Source: an uncultured Campylobacter sp.
GTDB taxonomy: Bacteria; Campylobacterota; Campylobacteria; Campylobacterales; Campylobacteraceae
Length of the DNA: 16,179 bases
Assembly: GCF_938017615.1 (NCBI RefSeq)
Contig: NZ_CALIJA010000150.1
Span: forward strand, 1 to 16,179
Reading direction: 5' to 3'
The translations under genes and the position numbers were made by a program. A model generated the notes under the pieces. It ran no database searches. It saw only the letters and a program-made list of their open reading frames with translations, and had not been told where the DNA came from. Within the stretch, counting starts at the first letter, position 1, and each line of letters opens with the position of its first letter. Positions 6,578 through 13,123 of the stretch are shown in pieces.

Positions 6578-7067
6578 CTACCTAAACAGTAAATAGAAAT
6601 AAAATATATCCTTTTTAGGGGGACTCTTTCGTGTTTAATTTATAGACGTTTTTAAAATTTAATAGCATGCTATGACACGCTACGTGGGAATTTGAATGGG
6701 TAGCGAAATGAAACCGAGCCAAAGAGCGATTAAATTTGAAGCGTACGCTAAATGGCAAAGATGAAATTTAAAGCAACGCTTGTGATTATTTCATCATTAA
6801 GTGCTGGATTAAAAGAGCGGAGCGGGATGCTTCGTCAAGGCGCCATAAATAAAATCCTACAAAGGCGAAACGGGCTTAAATTTTAAATAACTTTTGTTTT
6901 AAATTTGAGCCCTCCTTAATTAAGCGCGAGGTTTTTGCGCGCAACATAGCATAAATTTAAACCCTTCGCGCGAGCGCCGTAGCAGTGCAGGCACGGATTA
7001 AAACAGCGCGCCGTAAATTTAAGCATCGTCGCGCAAAATCCGGCCTGCGTTTGAAATTTGGCTGCGT
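6578..7067. other. Gene-free spacer between the small RNA and the calcium-loop gene
   Basis: About 490 bp without a supportable gene. It holds scattered RAATTY hexamers, the small RNA promoter's T-rich upstream part, and an inverted repeat at 6872-6912. No tRNA or mobile-element ends were recognised. It would be the 3' flank of the minus-strand unit at 7068-7877, which lacks a terminator immediately after its last stop. Confidence 0.5.
6872..6912. repeat. 12-bp inverted repeat, possible RNA hairpin
   Basis: GGGCTTAAATTT (6872-6883) and AAATTTGAGCCC (6901-6912) pair over 12 positions with one G-U, around a 17-nt AT-rich loop. Each arm contains an AAATTT. No T tract follows on either strand, so it is not a standard terminator; it could be a 3' end processing or stability hairpin for the unit upstream on the minus strand. 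Confidence 0.35.
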
Positions 7068-7514
7068 TTAAATTTTAAACGTTTTTAGTAGGCTGCCTAA
7101 ATTTAACCCCTTATCTTCGCCGTTTGCGCCTCCTCCTAAAAGATCGCCCAAAAAGCTACTTGCGTCGTTGATATCGATTTTGCCGTCGCCGTTGAGGTCG
7201 AGCTTGGCGCTTGCGATTTTGCCGATCAGCGCGCTAAAATCCACGCCTTTGCTATCGACGGCGTTTGCTTGCACGTCCTCGCCGCCGCCCAAAAGTCCAC
7301 CCAGCATCGAGCCTAGCGAGCTAGATCCGCCGCTTTCGTTTTTGCTTAAAAAATTTGAGCTGATGCCCGCAATTATCGCATTTATCTGATCGTCCGGCAG
7401 GTCCACGCCTAGAAATTTTTCGATAAAAGCGACAGGGCCGCTTTGAAATTCTCTTAAATTTTTATCGTCGTTTTTGAGTGCAGAGACCATATTTACAAGT
7501 CCGTTTATGTCCAT
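7068..7514 (-). CDS. Small acidic protein with an EF-hand/dockerin-type calcium loop
   Basis: Protein of 148 residues with no signal peptide or membrane segment; function unknown. Three parts are visible. The N-terminal helix domain (1-55) contains FQSGPVAFIEKFLGVDLPDDQINAIIAG; a segment with LGVDLPDDQI occurs, as far as I recall, in small Gly-tailed proteins of Firmicutes. The middle part has the Gly-rich LGSMLGGLLGGG. The C-terminal part contains LDLNGDGKIDINDASSFL (about 101-118), which fits the calcium loop pattern D-x-N-x-D-G-x-I-D-x-x-D, followed by a second LGDLLGGG. Calcium binding is a prediction from that loop alone. The ATG (7512-7514) directly follows the TAA of the DUF1508 gene and has AAGGAGG at 6 nt, inside the end of that gene, so the two are almost certainly one operon. 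Confidence 0.8.
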   Translation of the reverse strand: MDINGLVNMVSALKNDDKNLREFQSGPVAFIEKFLGVDLPDDQINAIIAGISSNFLSKNESGGSSSLGSMLGGLLGGGEDVQANAVDSKGVDFSALIGKIASAKLDLNGDGKIDINDASSFLGDLLGGGANGEDKGLNLGSLLKTFKI

Positions 7515-7877
7515 TTACGCCTCCTTGATCTTGGCTTTTGCAGCCTGTTTGACGATAAGCTCTATTACTTTTAGAGCGTCCGCTTTGGCTTCAAAATCTT
7601 TGCTAACGGCGATGATCTGTCCGTTGCTGGCCGTTAGGCGGAAGCGAACCTTGTCTGCTTTATCGGTGTAAAGCTCAAATTTCGGATTGTTTAGCTTCTC
7701 GCCGCCCGCGATTTGATCCTCGATCTTATTTAGCGCGGCGTTTTTTGCGACGCTTTCGATGCCGTTTTTGCAAGCGGCCTTGCTCGTGTAAACCTCGGAG
7801 GTACATAGCACGTGCCCGTCATAAAGTAGATCGAATTTGCAGCCGTCCTTGGCGTCTTTGATTAAAAACTCAGCCAT
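7515..7877 (-). CDS. DUF1508 (YegP-like) two-repeat protein
   Basis: Small cytoplasmic protein of 120 residues from the DUF1508/YegP family; biochemical role not established. It contains the two tandem repeats usual in the family. The first (about 3-48) has FDLLYDGHVLCTSEVYTSKAACKNGIESV; the second (about 66-113) has VRFRLTASNGQIIAVSKDFE. The pattern x-F-x-L-x-A-x-N-G-x-I-I-A-x-S is clear in the second copy. In the first copy the usual A-x-N-G is replaced by YDGHVL, so that copy has diverged. The ATG at 7875-7877 has AAGGAT upstream. It is the first gene of a two-gene unit with the calcium-loop protein and diverges from the secreted protein at 7994, sharing a 116-bp promoter region. Confidence 0.88.
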   Translation of the reverse strand: MAEFLIKDAKDGCKFDLLYDGHVLCTSEVYTSKAACKNGIESVAKNAALNKIEDQIAGGEKLNNPKFELYTDKADKVRFRLTASNGQIIAVSKDFEAKADALKVIELIVKQAAKAKIKEA

Positions 7878-7905
7878 TTTTCATCCTTTCGTAAAAGATA
7901 TCATT

Positions 7906-7911
7906 ATTTTA
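7906..7911 (-). promoter_or_regulatory. Possible -10 box of the DUF1508 unit
   Basis: Minus strand reads TTTTAGCTAAAATAATGAT, with TAAAAT 28 bp before the ATG. It is the best-placed candidate in the divergent spacer, but similar AT-rich words surround it. Confidence 0.4.
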
Positions 7912-7956
7912 GCTAAAATTTTAATAAATATTTTTAATAGGCGCGGAATTTTCTGC

Positions 7957-7962
7957 TAAAAT
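7957..7962 (+). promoter_or_regulatory. Possible -10 box of the secreted YtkA-like gene
   Basis: Plus strand reads TTCTGCTAAAATTGCGC, with TAAAAT 31 bp before the ATG at 7994. AAAGGAT lies in the leader at about 6-7 nt from the start. A T-rich tract (TAAATATTTTTAATAG) lies upstream. Confidence 0.45.
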
Positions 7963-7993
7963 TGCGCACAAATTTCATTTACAAAGGATCATA

Positions 7994-8473
7994 ATGATAA
8001 AGGCTCTACGTTTTAGCTTGATTTTCGCCGCTACTTTGGGATTTGGCGCGGATGAGAGCGATGCATTATTTAAGGACATAAGGACGCGTCTGGGCTGCAA
8101 TCTAGCCGCACAGGACTGCGAGACTAACGCCGGCGGGCAGAAGGCGCTCTTTAGCGTAGCGCGCCATCCGATCGAAGCGGGAGCAAACGAGCTAAAAATA
8201 AGCGGAATTTCGCGTGAGCTGAAAAATCCGAGCGTTAAAATTTCGGGCGTGAGTATGAATATGGGCAATGCGGAATTCCCGCTAAAGCGCAGCGCAGACG
8301 GCTATGAAGCGACGCTTGACGTTGCAGTGTGCATGCACGCCGTAATGCGCTACAAACTTGAAATTTACGAGGATGGCGAACCTAGCGGGCTTTTTGTGTA
8401 TTTTGATCTGCGAAAGCGTGCTACAGATCGAGACCGCGGCGAAGACACGCACTTGCATCACCACGAGCATTAG
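7994..8473 (+). CDS. Secreted YtkA/FixH-like protein with His-rich C-terminus
   Basis: Predicted periplasmic protein of 159 residues, function not established. It has a signal peptide (about 1-19, MIKALRFSLIFAATLGFGA). Cys35 and Cys42 form a pair in the mature N-terminus. A beta-sandwich-like domain (about 50-140) reads NPSVKISGVSMNMGNAEFPL, then DGYEATLDVAVCMHAVMRYK, and ends GLFVYFDL. The SMNMG element and the following beta strands recall the YtkA-like/FixH family, members of which are linked to copper or cytochrome oxidase assembly. The tail ends DTHLHHHEH, a likely metal-binding cluster. Met88, Met90, Cys113, Met114 and His115 are further possible ligands. A copper or other metal role is inference from these residues. 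The ATG has AAAGGAT upstream. It is transcribed alone, with a 350-bp gene-free stretch after it. Confidence 0.72.
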   Translation: MIKALRFSLIFAATLGFGADESDALFKDIRTRLGCNLAAQDCETNAGGQKALFSVARHPIEAGANELKISGISRELKNPSVKISGVSMNMGNAEFPLKRSADGYEATLDVAVCMHAVMRYKLEIYEDGEPSGLFVYFDLRKRATDRDRGEDTHLHHHEH

Positions 8474-8829
8474 ACGTGCCCAGTTTGTGCGTGGGATAAA
8501 ATTTACATGCTGCTCGGAGAAAATTTTATAAATTTTAAAGCGCCGCTCGCGATAAATTTTATGTATCTTTCGAGCGACACGCGTCGCGGGCAGATACGGA
8601 TGCCTGCGCAAATACGCGGCTAGCCGTAGCGACCTAGGTGCGCTTTATAGGCGTTTGCAAGCACGCCATTATAAAAAGCCCTGCGGTTTGCCGCGCATTC
8701 GCCGCATATGTTTCGTAACCACTACCGAGGCGCGTCAAATTTAGCCCCTCGCCGCCTTTAAATTTTAAAATTTTTAAAATTCGCTTGCGTTTCATACGCC
8801 TAAGCTACGCGGAATTTTGAAATTCCTTG
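8474..8829. other. Gene-free spacer before the DUF3737-patB unit
   Basis: About 350 bp with no supportable gene. I count about 10 RAATTY hexamers, clustered at 8500-8560 and 8757-8822. No terminator with a T tract was found after the secreted-protein gene. The spacer ends at the TATAAT of the next unit. Confidence 0.5.
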
Positions 8830-8835
8830 TATAAT
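8830..8835 (+). promoter_or_regulatory. Predicted -10 box of the DUF3737-patB unit
   Basis: Plus strand reads TTCCTTGTATAATCTGAAG, with a perfect TATAAT 30 bp before the ATG at 8866. Its position rules out the longer open frame beginning at 8827, because that start codon would lie upstream of the transcript. Confidence 0.6.
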
Positions 8836-8865
8836 CTGAAGCAAATTTTAAATCTAAGGAAAGCC

Positions 8866-9708
8866 ATGCAAATATTAAGACAAAAGCACTTTAGCGGCGA
8901 GCGCGCGCTGTTCGGCGCAAAGGATCTGCGGATCGAAAATTCCGTCTTCGGCGAGGGCGAGTCGCCGCTAAAACACAGCGCAAATATCGTCGCGCAAAAC
9001 TGTAAATTTGAGTGGAAATATCCGTTTTGGTACGCCGAAAATATCCGCGCGCAGGACTGCTTCTTCGACGAGATCGCGCGCGCAGGGATCTGGTATAGCC
9101 GCGGCGTAGTGCTAAAAGACTGCCTCTACGGCGCGCCTAAGGGGCTTCGCCGCGTAAAAGATGCCGCGCTGCAAAACGTGGAATTTCACGATGCACAGGA
9201 GACCTTGTGGCACTGCAGCGACGTCACGCTAAAAAACGTCACCGCAAAGGGCGCTTATTTTGGGCTTAATTGCGAAGGCTTAAGTATCGAAAATCTATCG
9301 CTCTTCGGGGATTACTGCTTCGACGGCTGCAAAAACGTAACGATTAAAAACTCCAAGCTCCTATCCAAGGACGCGTTTTGGAACTGCGAAAATATCCTCA
9401 TCGAGGACTGCTTCATCGTGGGCGAATACTTCGGCTGGAATTCCAAAAACGTGACGCTGCGAAACTGCAAGATCGAGAGCCTGCAGGGCTTTTGCTATAT
9501 GCAAAATTTGCGCTTGCAAGACTGCGAGCTCATAAATACGACGCTGGCGTTTGAATACAGCGATGTGCATGCCGAGATAAAAGGCGCGATCGATAGCGTC
9601 AAAAATCCGAGCAGCGGGCTGATCCGCGCGGTAAGCATCGGCGAGCTGATCCTAGATGGCGCAACGGACGCGTCTAAAACTGAAATTATTACTGAATTAA
9701 GGGCGTAA
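8866..9708 (+). CDS. DUF3737 family protein (right-handed beta-helix)
   Basis: Protein of 280 residues from the DUF3737 family, predicted to fold as a right-handed parallel beta-helix; its activity is not known. About ten rungs of roughly 20 residues can be seen, with a recurring pattern of a hydrophobic strand followed by N/D-C: AQNCKFE, AQDCFFDE, LKDCLYG, IKNSKLL, IEDCFIVG, LRNCKIES, LQDCELIN. Cysteines stack at equivalent rung positions, as in other pentapeptide-like or beta-helix proteins. There is no signal peptide, so it is probably cytoplasmic. The start at 8866 follows TAAGGA and the MQILRQKHFSGERALFGAKD opening typical of the family; an upstream in-frame ATG at 8827 falls in the promoter. 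Its stop is one base from the patB ATG, so the two are translated as a pair. Confidence 0.88.
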   Translation: MQILRQKHFSGERALFGAKDLRIENSVFGEGESPLKHSANIVAQNCKFEWKYPFWYAENIRAQDCFFDEIARAGIWYSRGVVLKDCLYGAPKGLRRVKDAALQNVEFHDAQETLWHCSDVTLKNVTAKGAYFGLNCEGLSIENLSLFGDYCFDGCKNVTIKNSKLLSKDAFWNCENILIEDCFIVGEYFGWNSKNVTLRNCKIESLQGFCYMQNLRLQDCELINTTLAFEYSDVHAEIKGAIDSVKNPSSGLIRAVSIGELILDGATDASKTEIITELRA

Positions 9709-9709
9709 G

Positions 9710-10903
9710 ATGGGACTTTTTGATTTTATAAGTGGCAAGGAGAAATACGACTTCGACACTCTGCCAAACCGCCGAGGCACGAAGTCGCTTAAATGGGACG
9801 TAGGCGAGAACGAGCTTCCGATGTGGGTCGCGGATATGGACTTTGCCGTCGCGCCCGAAATTATCGAGGCTCTGCAAAAGCGGCTAAATGAGCGAGTTTT
9901 AGGCTATTCGCTTGTGGATGATGAGTGGTGCGGCGCATATCAAGGCTGGTGGCTCGCGCGCCACGATTATGAAATCCAAAAGGAGTGGCTGATCTATGCT
10001 AGCGGCACGCTGCCCGCGATTGATTCGATCATCCGCAAGCTTACTTCGCCCGCCGAGAACGTGCTGCTGATGAGCCCCGTTTACAACTGCTTTTACTACT
10101 GCATCAAAAACGCCGCCCGCGTGCCGGTAGAAAACGAGCTTGCCTACGCCGGCGGCGATTATAGCATTGATTGGGAGGATTTGAAGGCTAAGCTCGCCGA
10201 TCCGCAGACGACGCTTTTTATCCTTTGCAATCCGCACAATCCGGTCGGTCGCACTTTTAGCAGGGATGACCTTGCCCGCATCGGCGAGCTGTGCGAGAAG
10301 CACGGCGTGACGGTGCTTAGCGACGAGGTGCATTGTGATCTGACTGAGCCGGGCGTGCGTTACACGCCCTTTGCTGCGGCAAGTAAGAGCTGCGAGAGGA
10401 TCTCGGCCAGCATAATCGCGCCAACCAAGGCGTTTAACATCGCGGGGCTGCAAAGCGCGGCGGTCTTTGCCGCGGATAAACGCTTGCGTCATAAAATTTC
10501 AAAGGCGTTAAATTCCGACGACATCGTCGAGCCGAATTTTTTCGGCGTCCAAGGAGCGATCGCTGCATTTACGAAGGGCGCGGCGTGGCTGGATGCTCTG
10601 CGCGAATACCTCAGCGAAAATCGTAAATTCGCGGCGGAATTTATCGGGCGCGAGCTTCCGCAGGTGCGCGTTGTGCCGCAAGACGCGACCTATCTGATGT
10701 GGCTCGATGCGGGCGCTTATACGCAGGATAGCGCGGAGCTTGCGCGCTTCATCCGCGAAAAAACGGGGCTGTATCTCTCCTGCGGCGCGCAATACGGCAA
10801 GGGCGGCGAGAAATTTTTGCGCCTAAATATCGCGACCTCTAGGGCGCTGCTAAAAGACGGGCTAGGGCGGCTGAAAGAGGCGCTAAAGATCTGCCCGCAT
10901 TAA
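9710..10903 (+). CDS. patB: MalY/PatB family PLP-dependent enzyme (cystathionine beta-lyase type)
   Basis: Cytoplasmic pyridoxal-phosphate enzyme of the fold-type I MalY/PatB family, whose members act as C-S beta-lyases on cystathionine or cysteine conjugates, releasing pyruvate, ammonia and a thiol. All key elements are visible in the 397 residues: MWVADMDF (38-45), the CNPHNPVG motif with Asn174 (173-180), SDEVHCD with Asp205 pairing to the PLP nitrogen (204-210), the PLP lysine Lys240 in APTKAFNIAGLQ (237-248), and the carboxylate-binding Arg371 in RLNIA. Length is normal. The ATG at 9710 follows the DUF3737 stop by one base, with AAGGG inside the end of that gene, so this is the second gene of a two-gene operon. 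Exact substrate cannot be told from sequence; the symbol is given at family level. No terminator was seen after it. Confidence 0.88.
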   Translation: MGLFDFISGKEKYDFDTLPNRRGTKSLKWDVGENELPMWVADMDFAVAPEIIEALQKRLNERVLGYSLVDDEWCGAYQGWWLARHDYEIQKEWLIYASGTLPAIDSIIRKLTSPAENVLLMSPVYNCFYYCIKNAARVPVENELAYAGGDYSIDWEDLKAKLADPQTTLFILCNPHNPVGRTFSRDDLARIGELCEKHGVTVLSDEVHCDLTEPGVRYTPFAAASKSCERISASIIAPTKAFNIAGLQSAAVFAADKRLRHKISKALNSDDIVEPNFFGVQGAIAAFTKGAAWLDALREYLSENRKFAAEFIGRELPQVRVVPQDATYLMWLDAGAYTQDSAELARFIREKTGLYLSCGAQYGKGGEKFLRLNIATSRALLKDGLGRLKEALKICPH

Positions 10904-11098
10904 GCAAGCTGCGGCGCGGCAAAGGCGAAATTTAAAATTTTATAACGGCTAAATTTAAAGCGGCGGAGCAAATTTTAAAATTTTGCAGCAGGGCACGAGC
11001 TTTGCGCTAAATTTGGCGGCGATCAGGCTGCGGTGCGCGAACGTTTAAATTTACGCGCGGCAAAAACCGGCGCTTAAATGCGCCACAAAAGGCGGATT

Positions 11099-11434
11099 AT
11101 GGATAGAAACGGCGATTTAGAGGAGCTTTACCTGCTTGAAAAACGGCGCGAAAAGCTCGCGCGCATTAGCAAGCTCGTCTCTTTTTTGATAACCCTGCTG
11201 CTGCTCGGACTTTACGTGTTTTTGAATACCAGAGCAGAACCCGTCTTATTTGATACAAACTGGCTTATAGTCGCGCTTTTCATCATCTTTCCAGTTTTAA
11301 ACGGATTGCTTTACCGCCTATTTTACAGCTTAAACTTTGGCAAAAACGGCGGCACGCAGCGCGCAAATTTCGATAAATTTAGCGGCTTTGATACGGCGCA
11401 AGATGCAGGCGCGCTAGGGCAGGGCGCAGCGTAA
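11099..11434 (+). CDS. N-terminal fragment: two-helix membrane protein
   Basis: As read, the first half ends at codon 112 and gives 111 residues. A charged N-terminal helix (LEELYLLEKRREKLARISKL, 7-26) is followed by membrane segments at about 27-43 (VSFLITLLLLGLYVF) and 55-72 (WLIVALFIIFPVLNGLL), then a Gly/Asn/Ala-rich tail (GKNGGTQRANFDKFSGFDTA) up to the stop. The tail continues seamlessly beyond the TAA in the same frame. It would be a short inner-membrane protein if produced alone. No family is recognised for this part in isolation. Confidence 0.6.
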   Translation: MDRNGDLEELYLLEKRREKLARISKLVSFLITLLLLGLYVFLNTRAEPVLFDTNWLIVALFIIFPVLNGLLYRLFYSLNFGKNGGTQRANFDKFSGFDTAQDAGALGQGAA

Positions 11435-11671
11435 GATGGGCAAATTTTAAGCACCGATGCGAAAGAGGGGCAGGTATTAAAAGCCGAAGCGGGCGAGGGC
11501 GGTAGCTCCGAAAGCAGTGATAGCCGCGCGAGCGCTATTTACGAGAGGTTTGAGTCCAAAGCCGCCGAAAGAGAAGGCAGGGGCGAAAAAGACGGCGCAA
11601 CCCAGTCAAAATTTAACTTTCTAGCCGATCTGCATAGCCTAGAGGATGAGCGCGCGGCGCTGCAAGAAGCG

Positions 11672-12484
11672 GTGAAAAAGGCTAATCTAATCGCCGCTGT
11701 CGTAGGGACCGGCGTGGGCGCACTTGCAGCGCGCTTTTGGGGCGAAGCGGCGGCCGGAGCATTTTTCGGCGTGGCTGTTTACGGCGTCGTGAGCGCTCTT
11801 TTGACGGCGAGTAAAAGGCGGAATTTCAGATCAAATTTCAAAAGCAGGATCGTCGCGAGCATCGCAAAAAGCTTCGGGCTTAGCTATGACGAAGGCGGTG
11901 GGCTGGGGGCAGATGAGTTTTTTGAAATTTACGACTGCTACATAAACGAGCAATCGAGCGAGGATATGATGAGCGGGGAGGTGCAGGGCGTGCGCGTGAG
12001 ATTTAGCGACTTTTACGCCGCCGAAAAGGTGCGCACCAAAAACGGCACTCGCACCGATGTAAAATTTCAAGGAGTGCTTTTCGTCGCGGACTTTCACAAA
12101 AGGCTTAACTGCGAGGTGCGGGTATGTCACAAAAACTCGCGAAATCTGCGCAGATACGGGCAGCGAGCGAATATGGACGACGTGAAATTTGAGGAGTTTT
12201 TCGACGTCTATACGACCGATCAGGTAGGCGCCAGATACGCTCTGACGCCGCTTTTGATGCAGCGACTGACGGAGGTTTATCTAAGGCTGGGCTCGCAGAT
12301 AAACGCGGTGCTAAGGGAGGATAAAATTTACGTGGCGATCGAGACTTGGCGCGATAATTTCGAGCCTAGAATCGACTGCTCGCTAAAGCAGGACGCCACG
12401 ATAGCGCTCTACGTAGATGAGATCGGTGCGCTCGTTGATATCGTGAGTGAGCTAAATTTGAACCGCAAAATTTGGAGCGAATGA
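11672..12484 (+). CDS. DUF3137 domain protein (C-terminal part of interrupted gene)
   Basis: From the GTG at 11672 this reads 270 residues: two hydrophobic segments (about 5-21 and 25-45, small Gly/Ala-rich helices), a basic stretch KRRNFRSNFKSRIV, then the soluble DUF3137 domain with FFEIYDCYINEQSSEDMMSG and GVRVRFSDFYAAEKVRTKNG, DVKFQGVLFVADFHKRLN and EEFFDVYTTDQVGARYALTP. DUF3137 is an uncharacterised bacterial family. The GTG has only a weak AAGAAG upstream, and it cuts off the charged helix SLEDERAALQEAVKKAN that precedes the membrane segments. That suggests this is not the natural start and that the domain belonged to the longer frame. The TGA at 12482-12484 is the natural end. Confidence 0.7.
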   Translation: MKKANLIAAVVGTGVGALAARFWGEAAAGAFFGVAVYGVVSALLTASKRRNFRSNFKSRIVASIAKSFGLSYDEGGGLGADEFFEIYDCYINEQSSEDMMSGEVQGVRVRFSDFYAAEKVRTKNGTRTDVKFQGVLFVADFHKRLNCEVRVCHKNSRNLRRYGQRANMDDVKFEEFFDVYTTDQVGARYALTPLLMQRLTEVYLRLGSQINAVLREDKIYVAIETWRDNFEPRIDCSLKQDATIALYVDEIGALVDIVSELNLNRKIWSE

Positions 12485-13123
12485 GGCGGGCGGCGGCGCA
12501 GTGGAATATGGTAGAGGCGGTTGCTGCATACGGTTCTGGCGATACACAGATATGCAGACAAAGCGCGCGGGATCGTAGGCTTAGCGGCACAGATGCGTCG
12601 TGTAGCTGAGCGTGGAAACGGATGCATTCCGCGGATCATGCGTTTGGGCAGATGTGCGATCGCTCCTTCGCGCGAGCCAATCGAAAGATGGGGCGCACGC
12701 GCAGCAGCGTTCGTATAAGACTTTGTAAGCTACTTTGAGCCGATAAATTTTAAATCTCCGCTCCGTTTAACGATCGAGCGCTTGCGATTTATTACTGCTT
12801 ATGCGGCATAAATTTTTATCGCGCGAGCAGTTTGCATTAGAATTCTACTATCGCTTGAAATTTACGCCGCCGTGCGCGACTTAAATTTTATCGCGACGAG
12901 GGCGCTAGATTGCGTTTCGGCTCGGCTAAAATTTACTCAGCGGCAAATTCGCCGCGCGGAAGCAAAACTTTGCCGCTAGATCGATAAATTTAGCTAGCGT
13001 ATAGAAGCGCTCGCCGCCTATGGGCGTTTACAATCGCCGTTTCGGTAAAGTTACGGCGGCTCGTTCCTGCGAGGTGCAGGACTTAGCAATATCGCCCTGC
13101 TAAACCAGACGGCGAATCTAAAT
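12485..13123. other. Gene-free region between convergent DUF3137 gene and amino-acid importer
   Basis: About 640 bp between convergent units with no supportable gene; open frames here lack ribosome binding sites and recognisable content. Nine RAATTY hexamers fall in 12721-13123, while 12485-12720 is GC-rich and nearly free of them. Three short hairpins lie in a row at 13035-13103. No T-tract terminator was found for either converging unit. Confidence 0.5.
13035..13103. repeat. Three tandem 6-bp-stem hairpins downstream of cjaA
   Basis: CGCCGT/ACGGCG (13035-13040, 13053-13058), TCCTGC/GCAGGA (13065-13070, 13076-13081) and TTAGCA/TGCTAA (13083-13088, 13098-13103) are perfect 6-bp inverted repeats in immediate succession, with loops of 12, 5 and 9 nt. 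They lie 20-90 bp past the cjaA stop. No T run follows, so a role as 3' end structure of the importer mRNA is only a suggestion, and chance is possible. Confidence 0.3.

Larger units (their letters stand above)
11099..12484 (+). pseudogene. DUF3137 membrane protein gene interrupted by one in-frame TAA
   Basis: The frame is open from 11078 through 12484 except for a single TAA at 11432-11434. Reading on from it gives DGQILSTDAKEGQVLKAEAG, a Glu/Ser/Gly-rich linker, then NFLADLHSLEDERAALQEAV, which leads without a break into the DUF3137 domain. About 237 nt of non-terminated frame between the stop and the next possible start (GTG 11672) is unlikely by chance. The full product would be about 461 residues: two N-terminal membrane segments, an acidic linker, a charged helix, two more membrane segments, then the soluble DUF3137 part. 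The start chosen is the ATG at 11099, with AAAGGCGG upstream; the earlier ATG at 11078 has no ribosome binding site. A recent nonsense mutation, a sequencing error, stop read-through, or two separately translated genes are all possible. Confidence 0.65.

Noticed and set aside
7068..7082. Palindrome GTTTAAATTTTAAAC near the calcium-loop gene's stop as a terminator
   Set aside because: The stem is AT-rich, includes the stop codon, and has no T tract after it.
9899..10492. 197-codon minus-strand open frame inside patB
   Set aside because: It is antisense to a well-supported PLP enzyme; long antisense frames are expected in GC-rich codons.
12409..12718. Overlapping open frames at the end of the DUF3137 gene
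   Set aside because: Compositionally poor, no ribosome binding sites, no recognisable domain, and partly antisense to DUF3137.
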